Part shown: piece after piece, positions 9,707 through 17,461 of the stretch
Layout of the letters: every line of letters starts with the position of its first letter
How positions within the stretch are numbered: the first letter of the stretch is position 1
DNA from: Pseudomonas putida
GTDB taxonomy: Bacteria; Pseudomonadota; Gammaproteobacteria; Pseudomonadales; Pseudomonadaceae
Assembly: GCF_001976065.1 (NCBI RefSeq)
Contig: NZ_MNAH01000001.1
Location: forward strand, 1,320,412 to 1,384,411
DNA length: 64,000 bases
Reading direction: 5' to 3'
The notes under the pieces: model-generated
What the model saw: the letters and a program-made list of their open reading frames with translations, nothing else
What the model was told of the DNA's origin: nothing
The model's database searches: none
Position numbers and translations under genes: made by a program

Positions 9707-9723
9707 CATGCAAATAGTGCATG
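9707..9723. promoter_or_regulatory. Candidate LysR operator palindrome
   Basis: CATGCA-AATAG-TGCATG is a perfect 6-bp inverted repeat that contains the LysR T-N11-A pattern (TGCAAATAGTGCA). It sits in the divergent region between the LysR gene and the oxidase gene, about 46 bp before the oxidase start. The site is visible; its use as an operator is inference. Confidence 0.4.
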
Positions 9724-9768
9724 CGGATGTCCGAGAGGCCGGCTCAAAGACAGTCTACGAGGTGACGC

Positions 9769-11070
9769 ATGGAAAACGTATGTGGCTGGATTGCGCAAGC
9801 CGGGGACAGCCCGTTGCGCGACCCGCTCAAGGGCACGCAGCAGGCCGACTGGCTGGTGATCGGCGGCGGCATCACCGGGCTGTGTGCCGCGCACTCATTG
9901 GCGCAACTGCATCCCCAGGCACGCATCGTGGTGGTCGACCGCCAGCGCGCCGCGCAAGGTGCATCGGCGCGCAACTCGGGGTTCGTGGTCGCCCACGAGC
10001 ATCCGAGCCATGCCGAGTTGCAGGGCACTGCGGGTTTCGCCGGCTACCAGGCCGATACCGCGATTGGCCGTGCCGCCAGCGACGAGGTGCGCAAGCGCAT
10101 AACCCGGCACGGCATCGAATGCGACTTTCACGAATCGGGGTATTTCTTTGCGGTCAGCGATCCGCGCAAGTTGACCGAGGTCGAGGCCAAGCTGCAGACC
10201 TTGCGTGCGGTGGGTGCTTCTGCAGAGTTCCTGCGAGGTGAGCCGTTGCGCCAGAAACTGGGAACCGGGCATTACCAGGCGGCGATCTGGTGCGGCAATG
10301 GTAATGCGTTGCTGCAACCGGCGAAGTACGTCAAGGGGCTGCTCGATGCACTGCCGCCGCAGGTGACCCTGTTTGAAAACACCGAGATCAGCAGTCTGCA
10401 GCGCCTGGGTAATGGACGTATCCGCGCCAGCGGCGCCCAGGGCTGCATCGAGGCCGGGCAAGTGCTGGTTTGCCTCAATGCCTTCATTCCCCGTTCCGGC
10501 ATCAGTGACAGCGGCACCTTCGCCATGGAACTCAGCGCCAGCCTGACCCGGCCCCTGAGCGACGCAGAATTCCAGGCCCTTGGCGCCGTCGAGCCTTGGG
10601 GCGTGCTGTCGACCCGGCCCCTGGGGGCTACGGTGCGCCTGACCCCGGATCGCCGGGTGATGATCCGCAACACCGCCGAATATCGCGCCCACGACTTGTC
10701 GCCCGGAGAACTGGCGACCCGACGCCAGCACCATGTCCTGGGTTTGCAGCGGCGTTTCCCGATGTTGGGCGCGCAGGACATCCAGTACACCTGGACAGGT
10801 CACCTCAGCGCTTCGCGCTCCGGGCAACCGTATTTCGCCAAGGTCGAGGAGGGCGTGTTCGCCGTGGCAGGGTGCAACGGCTCCGGTGTGGCGCGGGGCA
10901 CGTTGTGGGGACGGCTGCTGGCGGAGCTGGCATCGGGTATCGACTCGCCGCTCCTGCAATCGGTGATCGATCGCGCCCAGCCCGGCTGGCTGCCGCCCAA
11001 ACCCTTGCTGGATATCGGTGCCATGCTGCGCATGCGCGTAGAGAAGGCCCGGGCCAGAAGCGAAATCTAG
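9769..11070 (+). CDS. FAD-dependent oxidoreductase, DAO family (PuuB/OrdL-like amine oxidase)
   Basis: This 433-residue protein has an N-terminal Rossmann dinucleotide motif VIGGGITGLCAAHSL (about residues 29-43) and the RxxxxGASARNSGF segment near residues 60-72 typical of the DAO family. The C-terminal FAD-binding GCNGSGVARGT lies near residue 368. The family oxidises secondary amines, amino acids or gamma-glutamylputrescine. A PotF-like polyamine-binding protein follows 52 nt downstream, which favours an amine substrate. No PuuA or aldehyde dehydrogenase partner is adjacent; those types occur at 55-58 kb. Confidence 0.82.
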   Translation: MENVCGWIAQAGDSPLRDPLKGTQQADWLVIGGGITGLCAAHSLAQLHPQARIVVVDRQRAAQGASARNSGFVVAHEHPSHAELQGTAGFAGYQADTAIGRAASDEVRKRITRHGIECDFHESGYFFAVSDPRKLTEVEAKLQTLRAVGASAEFLRGEPLRQKLGTGHYQAAIWCGNGNALLQPAKYVKGLLDALPPQVTLFENTEISSLQRLGNGRIRASGAQGCIEAGQVLVCLNAFIPRSGISDSGTFAMELSASLTRPLSDAEFQALGAVEPWGVLSTRPLGATVRLTPDRRVMIRNTAEYRAHDLSPGELATRRQHHVLGLQRRFPMLGAQDIQYTWTGHLSASRSGQPYFAKVEEGVFAVAGCNGSGVARGTLWGRLLAELASGIDSPLLQSVIDRAQPGWLPPKPLLDIGAMLRMRVEKARARSEI

Positions 11071-11122
11071 AACACCGCCTTGCCCCTACAACAAAAGCAC
11101 TTCAACACGAAGGTGATCGAAC

Positions 11123-12211
11123 ATGCGCGTCAATACTGTTTCCCTGGTGGCACTGCTCTCTACGTTCAGCGTCGCCGCCTACGCCGATGAAACCGTGAAC
11201 ATTTCCAACTGGAACGGCTACATCGCCGACGACACCCTGGCCACGTTCAGCAAAGAAACCGGGATCAAGGCCACCTACGACATCCATGACAGCAACGAAG
11301 TGCTGGAATCGAAGTTGATGACCGGCAACACCGGGTATGACGTGGTCAGCCCGTCGAACCATTTCCTCTCGCGCCTGATCAAGGCCGGGGCCATCCAGAA
11401 ACTCGACAGGAGCCAGCTGCCGGGCTGGAGCAACCTTGACCCGGTGCTGATGAAAAAGCTCGAGGTCAACGATCCCGGCAACCAGTACGGTTATCCCTAC
11501 ATGTGGGGCACCGCGGGCATTGGTTACAACGTCGAGAAGATCAAGGCGATCTTCGGCAACATCGACGTCACCCGGTCCTGGAGCCTGTTTTTCGATGAGG
11601 CCAATATCAGGAAACTCAGCGAATGTGGCGTGGCGATCATCGACAACCCGACGCAAGTGCTGCCGATCACCCTAAACTACCTGGGGTTGCCGCCCCACAG
11701 CCACGAGCCTGCCGACTACAAGAAAGCCGAACAGGCGCTGCTGAAGATCCGGCCTTACGTCCAGTATTTCCACGCCTCCAAGTACATCAGCGACCTGGCC
11801 AACGGCAACGTCTGCGCGGTGATCGGCTTCAACGGCGACATCGTGCAGGCGGCCGCCAGTGCCAGGGAGGCGAACAACGGCATCGACATTGCCTATTCGA
11901 TCCCGGATGAAGGCTCTACCCTGTGGTTCGACATGGTGGTCATGCCCAAGAGCGCACCGCACCAGAAGAACGGCTACACCTACATGAACTACCTGCTGCA
12001 ACCGCAGGTCATCGCCAACATCAGCAACAGCATCCACTACGCCAACCCCAACAGCGCCGCGGACGCCGAGGTGGTGCCGGCGGTGAAGCAGGACCTGGCG
12101 ATCTACCCGCCCAAGTCGGTGATGGACAAGCTGTTCACGGTAGAAGACCTGCCAGCCTCCATCGCCCGCTTGACCACGCGGCTGTGGACCAAGTTGAAGA
12201 CCAATACCTGA
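11123..12211 (+). CDS. Polyamine-type ABC transporter periplasmic binding protein (PotF/SpuD-like)
   Basis: This 362-residue protein has a signal peptide (cleavage near YADE). PotF/PotD hallmarks are NISNWNGYIADDTLATFSKETGI near residue 24, YDVVSPSNHFLSRL near residue 72, and PYMWGTAGIGYN near residue 122. Family ligands are putrescine or spermidine. An AAGG site precedes the ATG. No ATPase or permease genes accompany it, so it must share a transporter encoded elsewhere or act as a sensor. It is probably in one unit with the FAD oxidase. Confidence 0.87.
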   Translation: MRVNTVSLVALLSTFSVAAYADETVNISNWNGYIADDTLATFSKETGIKATYDIHDSNEVLESKLMTGNTGYDVVSPSNHFLSRLIKAGAIQKLDRSQLPGWSNLDPVLMKKLEVNDPGNQYGYPYMWGTAGIGYNVEKIKAIFGNIDVTRSWSLFFDEANIRKLSECGVAIIDNPTQVLPITLNYLGLPPHSHEPADYKKAEQALLKIRPYVQYFHASKYISDLANGNVCAVIGFNGDIVQAAASAREANNGIDIAYSIPDEGSTLWFDMVVMPKSAPHQKNGYTYMNYLLQPQVIANISNSIHYANPNSAADAEVVPAVKQDLAIYPPKSVMDKLFTVEDLPASIARLTTRLWTKLKTNT

Positions 12212-12302
12212 TCGCTGGCAAGCCAGCGCCTACAGGATTTGCGGGGGCATGTTGAATGGGGGCATTACGCGCATCTGTAGGAGCCGGCTTGCTGGCGATG
12301 CG
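12211..12302. repeat. REP element pair
   Basis: An inverted pair (GCTGGCAAGCCAGCGCCTACAGG and CTGTAGGAGCCGGCTTGCTGG) lies between the convergent binding-protein and AhpD-like genes. Confidence 0.8.
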
Positions 12303-12342
12303 ATGGTGGTCGTTACGCCGCCATCGCTGGCCGCAGGGTGAT

Positions 12343-12861
12343 TCAGGCGTCGATGGCCGGAAAATCGATGTCGGTCAGGGCGACGTTGTTCAGGTAGTTG
12401 GTCAGCGTTTGCGAGGCCACGTGGGCGATCACTTCGATGATCTTCGCGTCATCGATTCCGGCGGCGCGGGCCGCGGCGATTTGCTCGCTGTCCAGGTGAC
12501 CACGGCTTTCGCTGATTTGCCGGGCGAGCAACGCATAGGCATCGAGCCGGCCTTCGCGGGCGCTGAGGATTTGCTGGCTGGAAAGCCCGGCCTTGCCGGC
12601 GAACAACGTGTGCGCCGCCAGGCAGTAGTCGCAGCCGTTGACCTGGGAGGTGGCGAGGAAAATCGCTTCCTTCTGCGCAGCGCTCAAGGATGTCTTGGCC
12701 AATGCCGCCGAGTTCTGCAGATACGAGGCCAGTACGGCGGGGGCGTGGGCCAGGACGCGGAACACATTGGGCAGGAAACCGATTTTCTTCTGCACGCCGT
12801 CGAGCAAGGGGCGGGTGGTCTCGGTGGCGTGTTCCAGGCTGACAGGGATAATGCGTGACAT
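12343..12861 (-). CDS. Carboxymuconolactone decarboxylase / AhpD-family alkylhydroperoxidase-like protein
   Basis: This 172-residue protein carries the AhpD-type catalytic pattern: a Glu (KEAIFLATSQ) followed by CDYCLAAH, that is CxxC with a trailing His, near residues 76-92. This arrangement supports peroxide reduction or a related thiol chemistry. The start at 12861 is chosen because GGAG lies 8 nt upstream; an in-frame upstream ATG at 12942 has no such site. It is divergent from the AraC regulator, which is the obvious candidate to control it. Confidence 0.85.
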   Translation of the reverse strand: MSRIIPVSLEHATETTRPLLDGVQKKIGFLPNVFRVLAHAPAVLASYLQNSAALAKTSLSAAQKEAIFLATSQVNGCDYCLAAHTLFAGKAGLSSQQILSAREGRLDAYALLARQISESRGHLDSEQIAAARAAGIDDAKIIEVIAHVASQTLTNYLNNVALTDIDFPAIDA

Positions 12862-12993
12862 GGTGATTCTCCGTAATGGATGCGCGAAGGGCGCTGGGTA
12901 CGGAGTGAATGCTAGAGAGTCGGGTTGGCCTATTGGATGCAAATCGTCGAGGATATGCGACAGATCGTCCAGAACTGCTGCCGGAGGCCCTTC

Positions 12994-13806
12994 ATGGATC
13001 GCTTGTCCACATTGCTAGCGTATTTCGGCGTCAATGCCGGGACCTTTCACAGCGGTACCTTTTGCGGCACCACGGCGTTCGATGGCAGCCAGGCCTGCGG
13101 GCATCTGCATCTGCTCCAGGCGGGCGAAATCTCCCTCAGGCTCGCGGATGACCGTGAACTGCATCTTACGGAACCGACCCTGATTTTTTTTCCCCGGCCC
13201 TATCGTCATCGTCTGTTTGCCTCGCAGGAAAACGATACGCAACTGGTGTGCGCGTCCCTGGACTTCGATGGCGGTGCGGGCAATGCCCTGGCCACGGCCC
13301 TACCGGATTATCTGGTGCTCAAACTGGAGGACATCCCGGCCCTGGCCAGCACGCTGCAATGGTTGTTCAACGAAGCCTTCGACGGAACCTGCGGCCGTGA
13401 GGCGGTGATGGATCGGCTGTTCGAGCTGGTGGTGATCCTGTTGTTGCGCCACCTCCTGAGCAGTCGAAATCAGCAGCCGGGGATGATGGCAGGCCTGGCC
13501 GATACGCGCCTGGCGCGCCCCTTGAACCTCATGCACGAGTCACCCGGCAAGGCCTGGAGCGTGGCCGAACTGGCGGTGGCGGCCAACATGTCCCGGGCCA
13601 GTTTCGCCGAGCACTTCAAGCGGGTGGTCGGGCAGGCCCCGGCGGATTATCTGCTCAGCTGGCGCATCAGCCTGGCGCAGAAACGCCTGCGTGAAGGCAA
13701 GCCCATTGCCTTGATCGCCGAAGAGGTCGGTTATGAAAGCCCTTCGGCACTGGCCCGGGCGTTTCGGCGCAAGACCGGGGTCAGTCCGAGGCAATGGCGA
13801 GGCTGA
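12994..13806 (+). CDS. AraC-family transcriptional regulator
   Basis: This 270-residue protein has an N-terminal cupin-like sensor (AraC_binding; HLHLLQAGEISLRL) and a C-terminal pair of HTH motifs. The first is WSVAELAVAANMSRASFAEHFKR, and the last ends in YESPSALARAFRRKTGVSPRQWR, the canonical AraC signature. The start at 12994 is preceded by CCGGAGG with good spacing, so the upstream in-frame ATG at 12925 is rejected. It is divergent from the AhpD-like gene, its probable target. Confidence 0.9.
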   Translation: MDRLSTLLAYFGVNAGTFHSGTFCGTTAFDGSQACGHLHLLQAGEISLRLADDRELHLTEPTLIFFPRPYRHRLFASQENDTQLVCASLDFDGGAGNALATALPDYLVLKLEDIPALASTLQWLFNEAFDGTCGREAVMDRLFELVVILLLRHLLSSRNQQPGMMAGLADTRLARPLNLMHESPGKAWSVAELAVAANMSRASFAEHFKRVVGQAPADYLLSWRISLAQKRLREGKPIALIAEEVGYESPSALARAFRRKTGVSPRQWRG

Positions 13807-13938
13807 CGGGGCCTGCGCATGTTGACCGGCGCACTGGCGGGCCATGGCAGCTGTGCTAGCTTCTTGGGGGGGAATCTCCGGATTGCGAGCCTCCCGTCGT
13901 GTCTACCTCGTACAGGCCCTGGGGAGTTGATCAATAAT

Positions 13939-16749
13939 ATGCAGGATGCGCGCCCGAACCCGACGCTGGATCTGGAGTATTGCGTCGAACGTCCGATATT
14001 CATGGATTTCCTGCAGCACGCTGGACGCACACCTGATGCCGTGGCGGTGGTTTCTCATGACGCCACGTGCAGCTACGGCGAACTTGAAGCGATCAGCCAG
14101 CGTCTTGCGTCCTTTTTGCTTGGACAGGGCGCGAAGGCTTCCGACCGGGTCGTGATCGTTTCCGGTCGCTGCGCTGGCCTGGTCTACGCCATGCTCGGTG
14201 CCTCGCGCGCCGGCTTGACCTTCACCGTGGCCGATATGGCTTATCCACGTTCGCGCATCGAGCAGATCATCCAGGTGCTCGAGCCGAGCTTTGTCCTGGT
14301 CTGTGGCGAGGCCGCCTTCGAGGTCGATCCCCTGCGTTCGTCCGCGGTCCGCGTGGTCAACATCCCGGAAATGCCCGGCGACGCGCTGAAGGCCTTCGCC
14401 GTCGAGCCAAGGGGCTTGCCCGACGTCAACCCCGCACACCCGGCGTATATCACCTTCACATCGGGCAGTACCGGCGAGCCGAAGGGGATTGTCACCCATC
14501 ACTCGCCCTTGGTTCATTTCATCGAATGGCATAGCCAGCGTCATTCGTTGACCAGGGAGAGTTGCTTTTCCCTGCTGTCGGGACTGGGCCACGATCCGGT
14601 CTACAGGGACGTGTTCACGCCGCTGTCGATTGGTGCAAAGGTCGTTATCCCGGCCCAGTCGACCGTTGTCGATCCAGCGGCATTGGCCAAATGGATACAC
14701 CAGCACGGGATCTCGGTCATTCACCTCACGCCGCCCCTGGGCAAACTCATTGAGACCGGGGCGAAAATCAGTGGCTTGCAGTTCGGTGAGCTGCGCTACC
14801 TGTTTTGGGGTGGCGATGCCTTGAGCAACACCCTGTACCAGCAAATCTGCCTGATCGCCCCCAACGCCATCAGCGTCAACTTCTACGGCACCACCGAAAC
14901 GCCGCAGGCGATGGCCTTCCATCAGGTCGATCCGGCGCTCGACAACTCAAGGATCCCGCTGGGTAAAGGCATCGAGGGCGCGCAACTGTTGCTGGTCAAT
15001 GAGGCCAACCAGTTGGTTGGCGAAGGCGAAACCGGAGAAATCCTGATACGCAGCCCTTATCTGTCCCTGGGTTACTACGGTGACGCGGCACTGACCACAG
15101 AAAAGTTCGTGGTCAACCCGTTTACCCGGGCCGAAGGTGATATCTGCTACCGAACTGGCGACCTGGGCACTTATCTGGCCGATGGCAGTGTCATGTTCCG
15201 GGGGCGCGGTGACAGCCAGGTCAAGATCCGTGGTCATCGCATCGAGCTTGCTGAAATCGAAGGCTCGATCACCAGGCACCCCCGGATCAAGCAGTGTGTG
15301 GTGTTGGCCGATAGCGACCGATCGAACGTGAAACTGGTGGCCTGTTGTGTTTCCACCCAGCCTGTTTCATCGGTTGAACTGCGTGAGCATGTGGGGCAGC
15401 AGCTACCCGACTACATGGTGCCGGCGTTGTTCGTGTTCGTGGATTCCATTGCACTGACGCCTAACGGCAAGATCGACAAGCGGGCGTTGCAGGCGCTGGT
15501 CGATAACCAGGCGGCGCCCGTCAATTCCAGCCAGGACCTGTCTCCGCTGGCGCTCAAGTTGACCCAGGCATGGGCGCAAATTCTTGAAGTGCCGCGCATC
15601 GATCCGCAATTGACCTTCGTCGAACTGGGCGGGGATTCACTCTCGTTCGTCCAGGCTTCAATGGTGCTGGAGGAACTGATCGGTCATCTGCCCGACCAAT
15701 GGGAAATGATTCCGGTCGTTGAATTGTGTGAACTGGCCAGCGACACCAAGGCCTCGAGGTTCTCGATACGGGCAATGGAAGTGCCGGTGTTCATGCGCGT
15801 GGTTTCCATCGTATTGATCGTCATTGGCCATTTTCATCTGTTTTCACACTGGCCGGTTTTCGGCGAGACCATGACCCTGTTCCTGATTTCCGGGGTCAGC
15901 CTGGCACGGTTTCAATTCAAGGCCATCAACGAGTACGGGAGCGTGCGCACGCTGGTGAAGTCCGTTGCCAGCATCGCGGTGCCGACGATCCTGTACACGG
16001 CGTTGGTGCAAATGCTGTTCGACAAAGTGCATTGGCAATCGCTGCTGCTGATTTCCAACTGGTTTACAGCCGATACAGTCGGCAACTTCGCCTATTGGTA
16101 CATAGAACTGCTGGTGCAGATGCTGGTGATCATCGGCTTCGTGCTGTCGTTCGAGCGCGTCAGGAACATCATCAGTGCAGACCCGTTTCGTTGTTTTGTC
16201 ATCGCGTCGTGCGTGTTGGCGGTGGCCGATGTGCTGATCAGTGCCTTGGTGTTCGATGCGAGCGCGCTGCTCAATCGCGTGCCACAGCATTACCTGGCGA
16301 TCATGGTGCTCGGCATGGCCATTCACAGCGCTGGTACAACCCGCCAGAAGTTGATCGTCAGCGTCGTGACCGTGCTGGTAGTGGGTTGGCAGGACATGAT
16401 GGCAATGCTGGGGTATGGACCGTTCGCCGCGGAGATCTGGAGCCATGTCGATATCGCCGTGCCTGCCGCGCTCCTGGTGATCTGGGTGCGGTCTATTCCC
16501 GTGCCAGGGATCATGGCCCGTGGCATGGCATTGATTGCGTCCTCGACGCTGTATATCTACTTGACGCATTTCCAGTTTCAGTCGGTGGCCCGGCGCCTTG
16601 GCGACTATCCGGTACTCGCGGTGGTCCTCGCCATCGTCGGCGGCGTTGCGGTGGGTTATGCCTGGAACAAGGTCGTGCGCTGGGTGTTGATGCGCGGTAA
16701 CGGCGAGGGCAAGAAGCGTCGAGCGGATAAAGTCGAGCGGGTGGCGTGA
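13939..16749 (+). CDS. NRPS-like protein: amino-acid adenylation domain, carrier protein and C-terminal membrane acyltransferase-3-like domain
   Basis: From the chosen ATG this is 936 residues. The adenylation domain covers about residues 20-520, with A3 TSGSTGEPKG (174-183), A5 NFYGTTE (314-320), A7 YRTGDLG (404-410), A8 RGRGDSQVKIRGHRIEL (about 422-438) and A10 NGKIDK with the catalytic Lys (509-514). The substrate-pocket Asp equivalent to GrsA Asp235 seems retained in HDPVYRD. A peptidyl-carrier domain with LGGDS (Ser567) follows. From about residue 612 to 925 there are roughly ten TM helices with acyltransferase_3 features (IGHFHLF, FLISGVSLARF, TLYIYLTHF). No condensation or thioesterase domain is present. 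Inference: it activates an amino acid, loads it on its own carrier and transfers it to a membrane or external acceptor. The start is uncertain: an upstream in-frame ATG at 13819 adds 40 residues. Confidence 0.8.
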   Translation: MQDARPNPTLDLEYCVERPIFMDFLQHAGRTPDAVAVVSHDATCSYGELEAISQRLASFLLGQGAKASDRVVIVSGRCAGLVYAMLGASRAGLTFTVADMAYPRSRIEQIIQVLEPSFVLVCGEAAFEVDPLRSSAVRVVNIPEMPGDALKAFAVEPRGLPDVNPAHPAYITFTSGSTGEPKGIVTHHSPLVHFIEWHSQRHSLTRESCFSLLSGLGHDPVYRDVFTPLSIGAKVVIPAQSTVVDPAALAKWIHQHGISVIHLTPPLGKLIETGAKISGLQFGELRYLFWGGDALSNTLYQQICLIAPNAISVNFYGTTETPQAMAFHQVDPALDNSRIPLGKGIEGAQLLLVNEANQLVGEGETGEILIRSPYLSLGYYGDAALTTEKFVVNPFTRAEGDICYRTGDLGTYLADGSVMFRGRGDSQVKIRGHRIELAEIEGSITRHPRIKQCVVLADSDRSNVKLVACCVSTQPVSSVELREHVGQQLPDYMVPALFVFVDSIALTPNGKIDKRALQALVDNQAAPVNSSQDLSPLALKLTQAWAQILEVPRIDPQLTFVELGGDSLSFVQASMVLEELIGHLPDQWEMIPVVELCELASDTKASRFSIRAMEVPVFMRVVSIVLIVIGHFHLFSHWPVFGETMTLFLISGVSLARFQFKAINEYGSVRTLVKSVASIAVPTILYTALVQMLFDKVHWQSLLLISNWFTADTVGNFAYWYIELLVQMLVIIGFVLSFERVRNIISADPFRCFVIASCVLAVADVLISALVFDASALLNRVPQHYLAIMVLGMAIHSAGTTRQKLIVSVVTVLVVGWQDMMAMLGYGPFAAEIWSHVDIAVPAALLVIWVRSIPVPGIMARGMALIASSTLYIYLTHFQFQSVARRLGDYPVLAVVLAIVGGVAVGYAWNKVVRWVLMRGNGEGKKRRADKVERVA

Positions 16750-16845
16750 GGGTTCCGTAAACTGGCTGGGCAACCGGCGTTGCGCCATGAATGCCCCGGC
16801 TGACATGCGCGAGCGCCGCCTTACCCACTCAAGCAAGAGACCCCC

Positions 16846-17226
16846 ATGGCAAACCAAGACCTGACCTTCGTTCCCGATCCCGATGCGGACTCCATTTCCT
16901 CCGACGTCGCCGGTTTCGGCGGCATGCTGGTCTCCACCCAGATTCCGACCCGTGCCGATGGCAGCCTTGAACTGGGCGATATCACCCTGCAAAGCGAATG
17001 CACCCTGCAGGCGTTGAAAGTGGCGCTGGAGCGCGCCGGCAGTTCCATGGACCGGGTGCTGCACCTGACCATCTACCTCACCGACATGGCCGACCGCGCC
17101 GCGTTCAACGAGGTCTACAAGCGCTTCTTCGCCAAGCCGTGGCCAGTACGCGCCGCAGTGGGTGTAGCGTCTCTGGCGGTGGAAGGGATGCGGGTGGAAG
17201 TCACCGCAATGGCCGCCAAAGCCTAA
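16846..17226 (+). CDS. RidA (YjgF/YER057c/UK114) family protein
   Basis: This 126-residue cytoplasmic protein has the RidA fold pattern: GFGGMLVSTQIPT near residues 24-36, then the conserved LKVALERAGSSMDRVLHLTIYLTDM and the C-terminal VRAAVGVASLAVEGMRVEVTAMA. The canonical Arg of RidA substrate binding aligns with PVRAAVGV. Family role: hydrolysis of reactive enamines/imines, or other functions in paralogues. It lies 96 nt after the NRPS-like gene with its own AAGAGA site. Whether the two work together is unknown. Confidence 0.88.
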   Translation: MANQDLTFVPDPDADSISSDVAGFGGMLVSTQIPTRADGSLELGDITLQSECTLQALKVALERAGSSMDRVLHLTIYLTDMADRAAFNEVYKRFFAKPWPVRAAVGVASLAVEGMRVEVTAMAAKA

Positions 17227-17247
17227 CTGTAATCCCACACGCGAACC

Positions 17248-17333
17248 TGTAGGAGCTGGCTTGCCAGCGAAGAGGCCCCGAAATAGCAACGCAATACTCA
17301 AGGCCGCCTTCGCTGGCAAGCCAGCTCCTACAA
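17248..17333. repeat. REP element pair
   Basis: GTAGGAGCTGGCTTGCCAGC and its inverted copy GCTGGCAAGCCAGCTCCTAC are separated by about 45 bp carrying CGCAATACTCAAGGCCGCC, the same spacer seen in the large arrays. It lies between the RidA gene and rlhA. Confidence 0.9.
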
Positions 17334-17461
17334 GGGGTTTGTGGTACGCGCAGGCGCATCTTCGCGCCCGGAACCCGCCACCTGGCAGTACACGGGTGCC
17401 GCCTGGGCATTTCACCGCTACAATGCGCGCCTCGACCGTGACAGCCTGACTAAAAAATATT

